Part shown: positions 1 to 12,138 of the stretch, in pieces
Layout: each line of letters begins with the position of its first letter
Numbering within the stretch: the stretch's first letter is position 1
Assembly (NCBI GenBank): GCA_027627225.1
Contig: CM051026.1
Span: 2,789,501 to 2,853,500, forward strand
DNA from: Congeria kusceri
Taxonomy: Eukaryota > Mollusca > Bivalvia > Myida > Dreissenidae
Length of the DNA stretch: 64,000 nucleotides
Reading direction: 5' to 3'
Made by a program: the position numbers and the translations under genes
The notes under the pieces: generated by a model
Seen by the model: only the letters and a program-made list of their open reading frames with translations
Databases searched by the model: none
Told to the model about the DNA's origin: nothing

Positions 1-189
1 ACCTTATTATTGGGGTATTAATCAATGCACGCATCCGAAAGTACATACTACTAAACGTCCTATTTTGGATTATTAAAACCAAAATAACCATGCATATGTC
101 CGCCCGAACTAGAATATACGTATACACGGACGGTAATATAATGACCTTATTAGAACCTCCGCACATGGTACGTACGTTTGGACATTACA

Positions 190-481
190 GTAGCGTATCG
201 TATCGTATCGTATCGTATCGTATCGTACCGTATCGTATCGTATCGTATCGCTTTGTATCGTTTCGTATCGTATCGTTTGGTACGTATCGCATCTTACCTT
301 ACCGTACCGTTCCGTATCGGACCGTACCGTACCTTTCCATACGATAGCATTACAAACCATACCATACATGCCATGCCATGCCATGCCATGCCTTACCATA
401 CCAAACCGTACCGTACTTAACCGTCCGGCACCGTGCCGTACCATATCGTACCATACCATGCATATTGCACCGTACCGTAAA
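190..481. repeat. Degenerate pentanucleotide array
   Basis: The block starts as near-perfect TATCG repeats (about 190-260), drifts into CGTAC/CCGTA variants (about 290-340) and then into CCATG/CATAC variants (about 355-480). Period 5 is kept almost throughout while the unit sequence changes in steps. All six frames stay open for long stretches because the period is not a multiple of 3 and the variants rarely form stops, so the ORFs here are not genes. Confidence 0.9.
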
Positions 482-3340
482 TCACCCTGTTTTTTCGGGC
501 ACATACAGTGTGAAAAATAGGATTTCGGCATTTGGTTACTTTACGCCGTAGCATGTTTACATGCACAATGTTTTAAGAAAGATGGTAATTTTGTGGACTG
601 TTATGACTTGTCACGTATTTCAAAGGTTTTATGACTGTTTTAGCATGTCAATACACTTGTACACGTGGACGAGCATATGCATTTTTCATTTGTTATTAAA
701 TATTGAAGTAACAATATTTGATATAGTCACTATGCGGAGCATCGAAGAGAGCTGAATTCAGGATTCTTAGATGAATAACTAAAATTAATGTAGAACAAAT
801 ATAAACTGATTTTTATTTGGCTACACCATGCAATACCATGATAATTGTTTGAAGACTCGAGCGTTTCGAGTGTTTCATGAACTAACAGCTGTTACATAAC
901 TTCGCTTGGACATTTTATGATTAGTGTATTTAATGAACCGGTAACAGTTGAACATCAACGTAACATTGTTGTTGTTGTTAATTTGCTCTCTGTTGTTGGT
1001 ATTCACAAAGCTCCTTATGAAACGTTTAAGTTAAGTTGTAATTTAGTAAATAATTCCTTTGTTAATGTAAACTACAATGAGTCGTATTCACAAACGTGTA
1101 AATTAAGAAACACCTGTTCGATATTTACTAGATTAGACAACTCAAAGTGAGGAGACCTATTTATGACATGACCAGTGATTTGAGGAATTTCACTGAAGTT
1201 TTTCATAAGGAGATTTGTGAAATTGGCATAAGGCCCATATTTATAAACTTCAAAAGCTATTTAATTTTAAGTTGAAAATGAGTCAAAGTTAGAACTAGTT
1301 TTTGAAACAAAATGATTTTGGAATATTTGAATGACAGATACTTAATAGTATCATATCTAAAATCATACTGCAACTTATGTGTCAAAGGCATGTGTCAGAA
1401 AATCCAAATATGAAATTTTACAATTATTTGTCTGCATTTTCGACTAAGATTATTTTTAATCGTGGGCCCAAATGTCGTCCGTGTAATTTAAACAAAATAC
1501 ATAAAAAGCTATATTTAGCTGTCATGTGATCCGCGCGTTTCACGATTTCCTCGTGCTTAGCAGTACTGTGCACGAGGATATCGTGAAATTGCGTTTTACA
1601 GTCCCTGTCCGTAGCTTTTGTCCATTTGCACAACAACAACAAAAACAGCAAATATAGTTACCTCAACTACTAATACTTAAACCAATACTACTACAAGTAC
1701 TGATTGTATTAGCGTGTTTACTTTTATTTATATAATGTTTGCCCGTTGTGTCCGTTTAGAGTGAATATTATTTGTGCAGCTGCTGTTGTTTATAACTGAC
1801 TATTCTAACATTGTCACTGGTGTTTCTTGTTTACATTGTTGGGCGCATTGGTTTTCTCTTCAAACTTGCGAATGCAGAAAATAGTCTGGCATCTTTTACT
1901 CAATAGCCGTGTTGATAACAAATGATTCCAATATTACACTTTCATACAAATGATGACTCAAAGTTGGTGAATAACCAATATTGCACTTTCAGTGTGTTTC
2001 TGTCATGTCTTTATTTTTATTGTTACGAAATCTTTTATCGGTTAATATTTTCCCGAATTTAGTCAAGAATGCATGGTTTTAATTTGTGGTTGCGTTTTTT
2101 AGGGGAGCGGGGTGAACCTAATTATAAAATAATGCACGTAGTTTTAGATGATAATCGTTGTAACAAGTTTCTATAGTACCATCACATGACTTGAAAGATA
2201 CATTAATTTTCTATTGAGCGTAGGCGTTATTATCGTCATGGAATTTCTCGTTATTACGAGTACTTAACCCAAGAAGTTGTAATAAGGATATAAACTCAGC
2301 GCTTGACGATCTTAATAAATAACGCTTTGGCAGATATTGTATTCTCTGCCCACGACACTTGATTTGATAGGTCATGAGTTCCAGTCCCGCCGTACAGTGA
2401 CTCTGACGAGTTCAGCTGTCATAAACTGGAAGCTCGCTGGTACTGATAATCTCAACGGCCATGCCCCACGTTTTCTCTTGCATCGGTAACACAATGAATG
2501 TATTCATGTCAATATTTTCCATCCCGGTTTAAAATGTACGATTTGATTATCTGCATCGGTCGAGGCTGGATCCTGCTATAACAATAAATACCAATTACTA
2601 TTTAGTAAAGAACAAGCATGCACGCACTTTGTTATTTTTGTAAAATTTCGCTTTCAAATTCGATACATTAAACAATGATCAAGTCAAATGTACGTTGTCA
2701 TCAAATGGTTCAAGTCAGGATGTCGGCAGAGCGTGGCTTCAATGGCGGTTGATGTGTTCCACTAAGGCAGGTTTCCGTCATCTCGGACACTCCGTGCTGT
2801 GGAAATGTGGCTCTTGTTGGTCATGCGGTATCATAAATAATCTATTTGCAGGTTTATCATGGCATTTATGTAAACGAACTACGTTTGTAGTTTGTTCCAC
2901 AATCCATTCCTTTAAATGAAGTGTAACCCATTCTGTTAATTGCAAAGCTTGCATATAAATAAGAAATCGTTGATACGTGTAAAACAACGGGCCCATTGTT
3001 CCTTGTTCAACCTTGAAGAATAAATTAACCGTTTGCTTGTTCATAAAAATTCGGATCATCAATTTGCATTATAAAAACAATTAACTTCTGCAAACACAGT
3101 ATAGTAGTCGAAAAATGGCCTCATTCCATAAACATAAACAGAAATACATGTTATACAAAATGTACAACCATCGTTTATAATATACATGTACTAGTATTTT
3201 CAACTTTCTATCACTGTGATGAAGAATGTCTTAAGTCGCACAGGAAACGATTCCCTTTTGTAACTTAAGACTTTTACGTTTATTGCATGTTGCTGAGTTG
3301 ATTTGTTGCGTAATTTGTTTGGAATTGCAATGTTGCGTTT
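482..3340. other. Non-coding interval, no gene seen
   Basis: The interval is AT-rich sequence with only short, unrelated open frames (60-94 codons) that show no recognisable domain. Nothing repetitive stands out except the hairpin at 1538-1588, annotated separately. Confidence 0.5.
1538..1588. repeat. Strong 19-bp hairpin
   Basis: The left arm at 1538-1556 (tttcacgatttcctcgtgc) and the right arm at 1570-1588 (gcacgaggatatcgtgaaa) are reverse complements at 18 of 19 positions, separated by a 13-nt loop. With a small bulge the pairing extends a few bases outward (cgcg against ttgcg). It could be the core of a small foldback element or a transcribed stem-loop; no flanking terminal repeats were recognised. 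Confidence 0.7.
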
Positions 3341-3906
3341 GCATGTCACCTGGTTGTGTTCCGTCGTTGTGTCGCATGGCAGTGTTCCGTCGTTGTGTCG
3401 CCTGGCAGTGTTCCGTCGTTGTGTCGCATGGTAATGTTCCGTCGTTGTGTCGCCTGGTTTTGTTCCGTCGTTGTGTCGCCTGGCAGTGTTGTGTCGCCTG
3501 GTTGTGTTCCGTCATTTTGTCGCCTGGTTGTTTTCCGTTGTTGTGTCGCCTGTGTTTGTTCCGTCGTTATGACGCATGGCAGTGTTCCGTCGTTGTGTCG
3601 CTTGGTTGAGTTCCGACGTTGTGTCGCCTGGTTGTGTTCCGTCGTTGTGTCGTGGTTGTGTTCCGTTGTTGCGCTGCTTGGCTGTGATACGTCGTTGTGT
3701 CGCTTGGTTGTGTTTTGTCGTTGTGTTGCTTGGCTGTTATAAGTCATTCTATCGCCTGGTTGTGTTACGCCGTTGTGTCGCCTGGTTGTGTTACGTTGTT
3801 GTGTTCCGTTGTTGTGACGCCTGGTTGTGTTACGCTTTAGTGTCGCCTGGTTGTGTTACGCTGTTGTGTCGCCTGGTTGTGTTCCGTTGTTGTGTCGCCT
3901 GGTTGG
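3341..3906. repeat. 26-bp minisatellite
   Basis: About 21 copies of a 26-bp unit built around GTTCCGTCGTTGTGTCGCCT followed by a GG-TTGT/GG-CAGT spacer. Three units (78 bp) restore the frame, so overlapping ORFs of 94-163 codons appear on both strands and in several frames; these are artefacts. Read on the minus strand the unit is rich in GACACAAC/ACAACCAGGCGAC, which is reminiscent of the 23-bp arrays at 32.4-38.6 kb, but I do not claim homology. Confidence 0.9.
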
Positions 3907-4102
3907 ATAAACTGTCACGGTGCGTATGTATGCTGTTATTCAACTTTGACGTTATTTTGACGTCTACATTGATGCGACTTGTCCCGCAGCTATTATACCA
4001 TGTATGTTTGAGCTATTTATTGATGTTCAAATGCAATGATTTTTGGAGTGTTTGTAATTTAAAGTAACTGACGTTTAATGACGTGATTATTAATTTTATT
4101 GT

Positions 4103-4270
4103 ACAGTACATGCCACGCGAAACTCGCAAAGTTCGCGAAATGCGACGAACCGATTTGATCGCGAAACGCAAATCGCTCGCTCGCGATGTCACAAAATTTC
4201 GCTAATTCTATCGACGAAAATTCGCGCTTGTTCGCGAACTTTCGTGGCGAATAATTTTGTCCCGCCACTA
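4103..4270 (-). repeat. TTCGCGAA-rich dispersed repeat, copy 1
   Basis: A CpG-rich patch in AT-rich surroundings, dense in TTCGCGAA/TCGCGA words. The plus-strand start (tacagtacatgccacgcgaa) matches, in reverse complement, the end of the patch at 6907-7045 (gtttcgcgtggcacttactg), so the two are opposite-orientation copies of one dispersed repeat. Confidence 0.6.
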
Positions 4271-6906
4271 ATCGTGACGAGAAATTAATTAGTAAAATGC
4301 ACAACTGTCCGCAATATTTTCACTTAGCAGTGAATAAATCATTGTATCAGAAAACTTTGTGGAATTGATATTTGAATGTATTCCTTTGTATTATATTAGC
4401 TACAACATAATTCAAAATAAGATGTGACATTTGTTGCAGAAGAATTAAAATATAAAAGAAATACACTTTCTATTGTATTCATGAAAAAACAGCATTCAAA
4501 ATGAACGTAATATTGTTCGTTAGAAATTTTGAAATGGGTATGTGATAGGGTATGTTTGTTGTTTGTAAATATGCTCCGTTTATTATTTTCACGGCATGCT
4601 ATTTATTAAATGGTTCTTAATATGTTTCTGGGTAAAACTGGGTAAAACTTCGTGTTCATATGTACTTCGTTTATTTATATGTTTTTTATGTTTGAAACCC
4701 TTACTGTTTTAGTACACGATCAGTCTTGGATTTTGTCTTGTATTTTGTTCTGGTTGAAAATGTACATGGATAAAACATTCAACATGTTATATGTTTTGTG
4801 TTTGTGTTTATATATCAATATGAACTACATGTACATGTATGTACATCCACATGTATGTTGAATAGTATTGCTCTTGCATTGGTTGGCCCATCTGCGTTGT
4901 TAACATTAAAATCGAACGCAATAAAAGTTAATGCAAATATCACAATATAGACAAATATTCCACGGATTAAAATGAAACATTATATAATGTGCGTGTATGT
5001 TCACAAACTTCCCATGATCAATGTCTACAATGCGCAAACGAATATTTTTAATTTCATTACTGAAAGGGAACATTAATCATTGATTGACCTTAATAATATT
5101 TGTTGTAAATGTACTAACTGTAATACATGTACGACTTAATTGGTGCGACTTTTTATGGAAAGTTATTGGTAAGAATAATTAAGTTATATCGCAATGTATC
5201 GGGCCATAATTTACAAATATTATAAAACGAAACAGTAATAAAAAGTAAAACAATACTGCAATATATATTTTAGTTAGTTGATAAAAGGCGTTAAATGGAT
5301 GCTCGTTTTTCGTGCCTACAATATATCAACAACAACAACATTTATAGTTTAGTTTATTATCAAGATGAATGAAAGCGCAAATATAATTATGTGCTAATTG
5401 ACAAGAATATGTTCTAACGCATATTTTCGCTGTTTTTTTACGCAAATAAATTAGAACCAATACAGTGTTTATTGTGAAACAAAAACAGAGAGTTGCAAGA
5501 GATGTTTGCTCCCTTTAGGCTTTCACGACCCCTGCCATTTTAAACAATTAAAACCGCTATCGCAGATCAGTCCACAGTCGCACAACATGTGCCCCCGGGT
5601 CGGTAACTGACACTGATTAGCGATAAGATAATGCGGATTAGCGACACAGGAAGGCTTCTTGAATATATATTTTGTTCAACAAACACCCGCGTAGTAAACG
5701 CAAATAATCCAATATTCAATGCATTACCAGTTAACCGCCTTAATAATCGGTGAACTGGTCATTCGTAGACATTTAAAAAAAGCATACAGTATTATGATAA
5801 TGAAACTGAATAAACTATTGCTATGTACTTCTGTCTTATGTAGGCTATATGTAGCTTCATTATCATTCGGGATGTGAACTGGAATTTGTAATGTCTATTA
5901 GAAAGAAAGATAAATCCCAAAATACATAAACATTATTAAAAACAATTAAGATGACACGATCAGTTTGTTTGCTATATTGACATGTCAGCAAACACATTGG
6001 TGGCCTGTATACACAACATGTAAAAACACAGGAAGGTAGCTATGGTCAACACGCACTCACCCCCACCCCTCATCGGGAACCGGTAGTCTGCAGAACAAAT
6101 TATGTTTTCTTTAGCAAACACCAATTTTAGAAGAAGCCACAATAACCGTTGTGATGGTTTTCGTTTCATGCACATTTGTATTTACATTTATTTTGTTTAC
6201 TGATGAGTAAACAATCAGTTAATTTTATAAATACATGTAACGATAAAATCAAACGTCACAAATAATTATGGACACTTACATGTATATATATATACCTTCA
6301 ATACAACTGAAGGACATGATTATTATAAAATATCGTGTCAAAACGTCGGTGATTTGCGTCTTTATGATGATTATAAATACGATAAAATTGAATATGCTGG
6401 TTCACGGGTGAGGATGACATATAAGTACATGTAAACACATATTCTGAATGGATATTTTAAAAGAAGGAATGTTTGAAATTATCAAGCCCATTAATAATAA
6501 GATATTAATGCGTGTTTATAATCATCACAAGAAGCTCATTAGTGAAATGTGACATACGTAAAAGGGGTGATTATTTGTAGTGAACAATAGAACAATGAGT
6601 GATTTATAATTTTAAGTTGATTTTAATGATTATTGTCCGAATTGTAAATGTAAACTTAAACGTATACACACACAATATAAATTCATTATGACTTTTATAT
6701 GCGTTTTCACTGTTTTCTTTGATTAATACTGTCAAATAATAGTGCTTTATTGTATAATTATTTATTAATTAACCGTAATATGAAGGATACAAAATTGATA
6801 TATCAACAGTTAACATACACAGTGAGACACACAATGTAGAATGTTGCGATAAGACCGTAAAAACTGTACAACTCTTAATTGTTAAAGAGCAGATGCACAT
6901 ATACAT
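4271..6906. other. Non-coding interval, no gene seen
   Basis: AT-rich sequence with scattered short ORFs of at most 69 codons without recognisable domains. I see no tandem repeat or inverted-repeat element of note. The segment around 5540-5760 is less AT-rich but has no long open frame. Confidence 0.5.
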
Positions 6907-7045
6907 GTAAAATCGCCGCCAATCGCGTCGAAATTTCGTGACATATTCGTGAATTTTCGTGACGTCGCTTTGCGAATATTGATCGAAGGCACGTCACGAC
7001 AGCGCGAATTCTGCGGGTTTCGCGTGGCACTTACTGTATTTGTGT
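6907..7045 (+). repeat. TTCGCGAA-rich dispersed repeat, copy 2
   Basis: The inverted partner of 4103-4270. The right end (gcgggtttcgcgtggcac) is the reverse complement of the left end of copy 1, followed in both by a tactgta word. The interior is again rich in TTTCGTGA/GCGAATTT words but more diverged. Confidence 0.6.
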
Positions 7046-7385
7046 TCTATGTTAATTTTTTTCGGATACACGTTGTGTGGTTTGCAGTTATATGTCTATA
7101 TGTAGATTCGTTGACATTTAAGAAGTGTTGTAACTAAATCTTGCACATAATTAACACTTTTGTTTATATTTTTAGGTCGGAAAAAAAGTTGTTTTCCAAA
7201 TATTAATGTCAGCAGTTTATGTGAAAAGAAAGAGTATGGAAGAACAAGCATTGTACTACTACAATTATTATACGTACATTTTACGATCTATGGATCAGTT
7301 GCATGGGGCTGTTGTCTAACAATGTCCATATACAATACACGTAGGAGATAATGACCAGGCATAGGGAATTGCAGTTAATACAGTT

Positions 7386-7442
7386 ATTTTATTAATTAAT
7401 TAATTATTATTATTATTATTTTTTGGGGGGAGGGGGGCGGGG
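7386..7442. repeat. ATTA/TTA microsatellite plus G-run
   Basis: An (ATTA)n / (TTA)n run is followed immediately by a G-rich homopolymeric stretch at about 7422-7442. Simple low-complexity sequence. Confidence 0.85.
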
Positions 7443-8505
7443 TTGATTTGCTGGACTTATAATCAGTAAGATTTCGTAGACGAACAATTATAAATACGCA
7501 TACACCAACTGTATGTCAAATCGTAGTTTTAAATGAAATAAGCAACCCTTTAGATATTAGAGATATACTGATATGTCGTTTATTTGATAAATTAATTCGT
7601 ATCGATTAACGTTCTAAAACAGTGAAGTATTGCTCGATGCGTTCCCTAAACCGTTACATTTTTCTCAATCGAAACTAAGTCATGCTTGCAACTAAGTCAT
7701 AATTGAACAGTTACTCAAATTTACATTTAGAAATATAATAAAATACAATACAAATATGATAAAACGTCTCTACTTATTGTGTTCGCTATAAATGACCTCA
7801 TAATACCCTTGGTGTACACGAAATAATACCTATCTGAATTACACGGGAGACAACTCGATTTCCCTTCTGGGCGTGTTCCTAGCTGCAGTTGCTTCCCTTT
7901 GGTTAACCCGAACTGATTTTGAAATCAGTTGAAGTTTTGGATGGTTTTACATGTTAGCTCACATGTTTATGTTGTATTGTTTTGGCAGCGAATAAAAGTG
8001 TAATAAATTAATTCAATGAGTTAAATAATATTTTACCAACATATATTAATATGCCCGATGTTAGTTTATGCATTTTCCGGGTAAAAAATTGAACTGAAGG
8101 TATTAAATCACTTATTTCTATAACAGTTCGCTACCTATAAGTTTAGTTTTTAAATCTCATCTTTCATGCAGTGTATTATTGTTGTAGCTCGAATATATGA
8201 CGAATATGTGAGCTTTCCTACTTGCCTCTGCTAACGCGTCTAAACTTTGGGGAATGTTTTGCTTATAGTCTTATGACTTCGAATTTACTTCGACTTCAAG
8301 AAGGCACATTTTATGTTTGTACCTTTTTTTTAAATTAAATAATGCACATGGTTCATAAACATTGTTTTGTTCACAACTGGCTTAATCGTTTCAATGAAAT
8401 AATAGTATACATATATCATCTAAAATATTAAGAAGTATTTTTGTGCACGATAGTGTGAATAACATGAGTCGGATGGGTGTAATTGATTATGGCCGCTTTT
8501 TCATG
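7443..8505. other. Non-coding interval, no gene seen
   Basis: AT-rich sequence with stops in all frames at short intervals; no repeat family recognised. Confidence 0.5.
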
Positions 8506-8672
8506 TAAGCGTGATCCGTCATCCGTGTCCGTGATCCGCGTCCGTGTCCGTTCAATAAAATATCGCTCCAGTCGTTTCCATTTGTCAGTATCCGTGTCCG
8601 TTGAGTCCGTGTCCATGTCCGCATCCGTGACGAATCGCGAAGTGTGCAATTATTTTTACGGACACGGACACA
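8506..8672. repeat. GTCCGT-rich cassette (CCGTGTCCG family)
   Basis: A short degenerate hexanucleotide array of (GTCCGT) and ATCCGT words, with the reverse-complement form (ggacacggacac) at its right edge. The same vocabulary (tgcggatacggacat and its complement) recurs at 9517-9560, 9940-10075, 10703-10796, 11088-11160 and 11884-11990, marking a dispersed low-complexity cassette. ORFs across it encode only D/T- or R/V-rich junk. Confidence 0.7.
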
Positions 8673-8934
8673 TTCACGGACGAGTTTTCGAATATTCAGG
8701 GCCAATTTTTATGAAGAATATTATATATTTGGATAGTATAAATTATGTATTGTCTTAGTATTTAATTTAAACATATTTTATTTTCATATTGAAGTACAAG
8801 TACAAATGACATTTATACATACATAAATTATTTATCGATACATTCATATGAAAAAAGGGTAGGACCTAAAGTTCTAATAATGTCTTAGTATTAATAAGAT
8901 ATTGTCTTAATATTTAAAATATATTGTCTACATA

Positions 8935-9319
8935 AGGCCATACCAATTTGATTCTTTGTTTAGCGTCTGCATGATTTATGAAACCTACCAACCAGACAGG
9001 AAAAAAATAAACAAGTCGATACATTTTTCTTTCACAACTTATTCATGGCAGTAGTACAAGCTAAAGCAAATGTTTACTTGCAAAACTGTTATCTATCATC
9101 TTCATATTTGGAACCTACTGTAATACAGTATTTAAACTGTGTCAATTGATATGTTTTACAAATATGAGTAAAAACACGTAATATTCTTTTTTTGTCCAAG
9201 TTTTCTACGCTTTCCAAATCCAGTTTTCACATTGTCAAAATTGTTTTTTGTTTCCGTACAGTCATCCGTAATCCTACCAGCCCGATGACGCTAACAATAG
9301 AATCAAATTGGTATGGCCT
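8935..9319. mobile_element. MITE with ~33-bp terminal inverted repeats
   Basis: The left end (aggccataccaatttgattc, from 8935) is repeated in inverted form at the right end (gaatcaaattggtatggcct, ending 9319). Inward the similarity continues through a TTGTTTAGCGTC / GACGCTAACAA pair, giving about 33 bp of terminal inverted repeat on a ~385-bp element with no coding capacity. Confidence 0.8.
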
Positions 9320-9345
9320 AAGGATAAATTAACTAAATGCTTACA

Positions 9346-10172
9346 TTATATGAGGCGTAACGTGGGAAAATCGGACTAAATGCATGTACGTAAAGTGTCG
9401 TCCCGGATTAGCCTCACGGTGCTAATCTAGGACAGCACTTTCCGCTTATATGGTATTTTCTGATTCAAAGAAGTCTCTTCTTAACATGAAATCCACTGTA
9501 GGCGGAAAGTGCCTTCCCGGATCAGGCCGCCTTTCCATATGTCTGTATCCGCTCGCGTATCCACATAAAAAGTATACTGATGCATTTTCCATGAATCGGC
9601 AAATAAACTTCGAATATTTTCGTTTTCTTCTAATTTTCACGTAGTTACAATGTGCGATAAAGAAACTTTTAAACAATTTTAATTACGTCGGCTGCAAATA
9701 TTTATGCCATTATGTGAAACCATTTACATTAGGTGGATTTAAAAATAATAAAGCATTCAAGAATTATATCTACAGCGTCAGACATGACTCATTTAAAGGT
9801 AACCCGTTATTACCGAGTTATTGTACTCGGCGAGTCTTAAGCTGAGTTATCCAGGTGTATATAGACTTTTTTTCTATGCTTAATTATGCTTTATGTATAA
9901 CAGCCCTTTGTTTAACATGCTAAGTTAGATACCATGTCGTCGGCATCCGCATAAAATCGCTCACCACGAGGATACGGACTGCGGACATATGGAAACGGGC
10001 CAACTGTTTTCAACTTGTTCGATTTTTGGCGGATGCGGATTTGCGCAATGCGGATGCGGATACGGACATATGGAAAAGCGCCCTTAGCCTGTGCGGACTG
10101 CACAGGCTAATCCGGGACGACACTTTACGCACATGCATTAAGTCCGGTTTTTCCAAGTCACGCCTCAATTAT
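9346..10172. mobile_element. Composite foldback element, ~67-bp inverted ends
   Basis: The left end (about 9346-9414) and right end (about 10104-10172) are inverted copies that include tgcatgtacgtaaagtgtcg against its complement and end on gtcccggattagcct. The GATTAGCCTGTGC / GCACAGGCTAATC hairpin vocabulary is, from memory, abundant in bivalve genomes. Inside each end the element switches abruptly to the CGGATACGGACATATGGAAA cassette, again in inverted orientation (9520-9560 and 10030-10080). The middle (9560-9940) is unrelated. It may be one element or two copies of a MITE that trapped a spacer. Confidence 0.65.
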
Positions 10173-10434
10173 GTACTTTTCATCCAAAATATTTGTCAAC
10201 CAGTTCATTTGCATTAATAAAGCGACAATGCTCCACTGTAATTACAGTTATCAAACTAAACAGGCTTTATTACCATGTACTACCATATCACACAGCAAAA
10301 CCTTTATATTTGTTTTATTTAGCACTTCCTAATGACTTACTATTGTAATTCTGTGTTTAACTTTCAGCTAGAATGTATACATGTCCGTACATGTAGAACT
10401 ATTAAGATTCGATTAAAACTTATAGACTATGAAC

Positions 10435-10612
10435 TTAGACAAGCAATACAATTCCGTTGTAAAGCCACCCAAAAACAACGCAAAAATGTGGTTCCGATTC
10501 TGACATCATTCCTACAGCGTTTATCAATAAAAGTGACGTCACAATGAATACGTGGTTTAATTCCTACGCATTAGAATTCCAAATCGTTGTTTAATAGCCG
10601 ATAAGCGACGCT
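10435..10612 (+). mobile_element. Foldback family A, internally deleted copy
   Basis: This matches the family seen complete at 11481-11801. It carries the acaattccgttgtaaa and gttccgattctgac words of the first half and the gtggtttaattcctacgcat and aaatcgttgtttaatagccg words of the second half, but lacks about 100 bp in between. Confidence 0.6.
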
Positions 10613-10702
10613 ATATATGAGATTAGATTGTAAATCAAGATTATTTCATCGTTTATAAATAATAAATAATATACAAAAGTGTATACATAATATTACGCAG
10701 TA

Positions 10703-10796
10703 CGGATACGCGCGGAAAAGCTAAATGCGGAGGACGGATGCGGATACGATCAGGGACACGGATACGGATAATGGATCACGCGCACATGGAAAAGCG
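10703..10796. repeat. CGGATACGG cassette
   Basis: Degenerate repeats of cggatacg/acggatgcgg ending in acatggaaaagcgg. The same terminal word (catatggaaaagcgcc) forms the boundary of the cassette inside the composite element at about 10066-10082, so the two are related. Confidence 0.55.
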
Positions 10797-10975
10797 GTCT
10801 ATGCCTTTTTTGTGTGCGACGAAACAAACCACGATTTTACTGATTGTGTTGTTGTTTTTCTCACTTCACAATCGTACGTTTTGGCATCCACGACCTCCAA
10901 AGAAATTGATTGGTGGTGAAAAGTATTGCTATAACAAGGACAGTCTTCTGTAATTGTCGCATTCTTTTAAAATGT

Positions 10976-11075
10976 CGATGGTGACGCGTTCTTTCACCAA
11001 AAACAAATATCCGCTATATATTATCACCGGAAAGGGAGACAATTAATATTTTCATGAGCGCTTGCATTCCATAGT
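10976..11075 (+). mobile_element. Half copy of the 58.3-kb palindromic element
   Basis: The segment carrying caccaaaaacaaatatccgc, tatcaccggaaagggagaca and tattttcatgagcgcttg corresponds to one arm of the palindrome at 58268-58447. The second arm is missing; the CCGTGTCCG cassette follows instead. Confidence 0.6.
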
Positions 11076-11087
11076 TCCGTGATCTGC

Positions 11088-11160
11088 GGTCTGTATCCGT
11101 ACCCGTGTCCGCTTTATGTCCGTGAAGATCATTTCCACGTGTCCGTCAAGGATCCGTTGC
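11088..11160. repeat. CCGTGTCCG cassette
   Basis: Short degenerate repeat (gtatccgtacccgtgtccgc, tgtccgtgaag, cgtgtccgtcaaggatccg) of the same vocabulary as 8506-8672. Confidence 0.5.
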
Positions 11161-11480
11161 TAACCGCGTGAAATCGAATACACAACCTAGATGTTCATTT
11201 GAAATGTTAAAAAAGAAGGATGTATATTTCGAAAAGAATGGATTTTGATCGATATTATTATAATTTGAGTTCGACAATAATAATATAAATTAAGTGTAGG
11301 GTGTGACTTAACCCACTTTAAAAGTATTCTTTCACAATCGAGCAAAAATGTAGTAAAGACATAGATTGGGTTCTAGATATGGACACACCAGATATTAGAT
11401 GATGTTTATTACAATGTGTTGTCGTTATTATTGTGTACAGGGTCCACCGCCCAGTTAGACGCACAATATATTGAAATTTC

Positions 11481-11801
11481 TAACATGATACTCGCTAATT
11501 TTTCTATAGACAAATAATGAAATTATCTTTGTTAAACTACCCATAAACAACTCAGAAAGATGTCCCGATTCTGAGCGGAGCATAGTCAAAAGTATTTTCA
11601 AATATAATTGCAAAAACGTATGTCAAATCATGTAAGAATGGAAATCATTATCGCATTATTGTTGTTTATCGTCCAATAAACAACTCTTTGTCGTTCTGAT
11701 GCGTGACTATTAAACAACTCGGGCTAACGCCCTCGTGATTTAATTCCTACGCATCATTACTCCAAATCGTTGTTCAACGATATATCGAAAATCATTTCTT
11801 A
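11481..11801 (+). mobile_element. Foldback family A, near-complete copy
   Basis: A ~320-bp non-autonomous element seen here in at least five near-complete copies. The order of landmarks is taacatgatactcgct, gttaaactaccca(a)taaacaac, tcccgattctga, gtcaaatcatgta, (g)ttgtttatcg-ccaataaac, tctgatgcgt, aacaactcgg, taacgccctcgtg, tttaattcctacgcatc, aaatcgttgtt and a gaaaatcatttctta end. Several landmarks pair with one another (for example the two ttgtttatcggccaataaac-like stretches), so it folds back. It has no coding capacity. Confidence 0.75.
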
Positions 11802-11883
11802 AATAACACACATACATGGAATCTTTTATGTAAAAATAGTTTCGCGAACTCTCTGTATATGTGAAAAATCGCTCACCGAGTGA

Positions 11884-11990
11884 AACGTCGCGGACACGTA
11901 CCCGGACGCAGACTTGGACGCGGATCCTACGTACTGAATGTAACCAACACATTTTTTTTTGTAATACGAAGCTTCACGGACGCTGACACT
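11884..11990. repeat. CGGACACGTACCCGGACG cassette
   Basis: Another block of CGGAC/GCGGA repeats (cgcggacacgtacccggacg, ttggacgcggatcc, cacggacgctgacac), lying 80 bp downstream of a family A copy. It belongs with the other dispersed cassettes. Confidence 0.5.
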
Positions 11991-12138
11991 GAACGATAGA
12001 ATACCGGTCTAATTATTAATCATTGAAAGATCCTAATTTGTGATTATTATTGTGTGTACAATCTTAATTCGTAATGTTTACTTGATAGAATTATGTATAT
12101 ATGATCATTATTCTGACGATAACTTCGTAAATGATTTT

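Noticed and set aside
2345..2420. tRNA-like B box (gagttccagtcccgcc)
   Set aside because: One diverged box only, no A box at the correct distance, no SINE body recognised.
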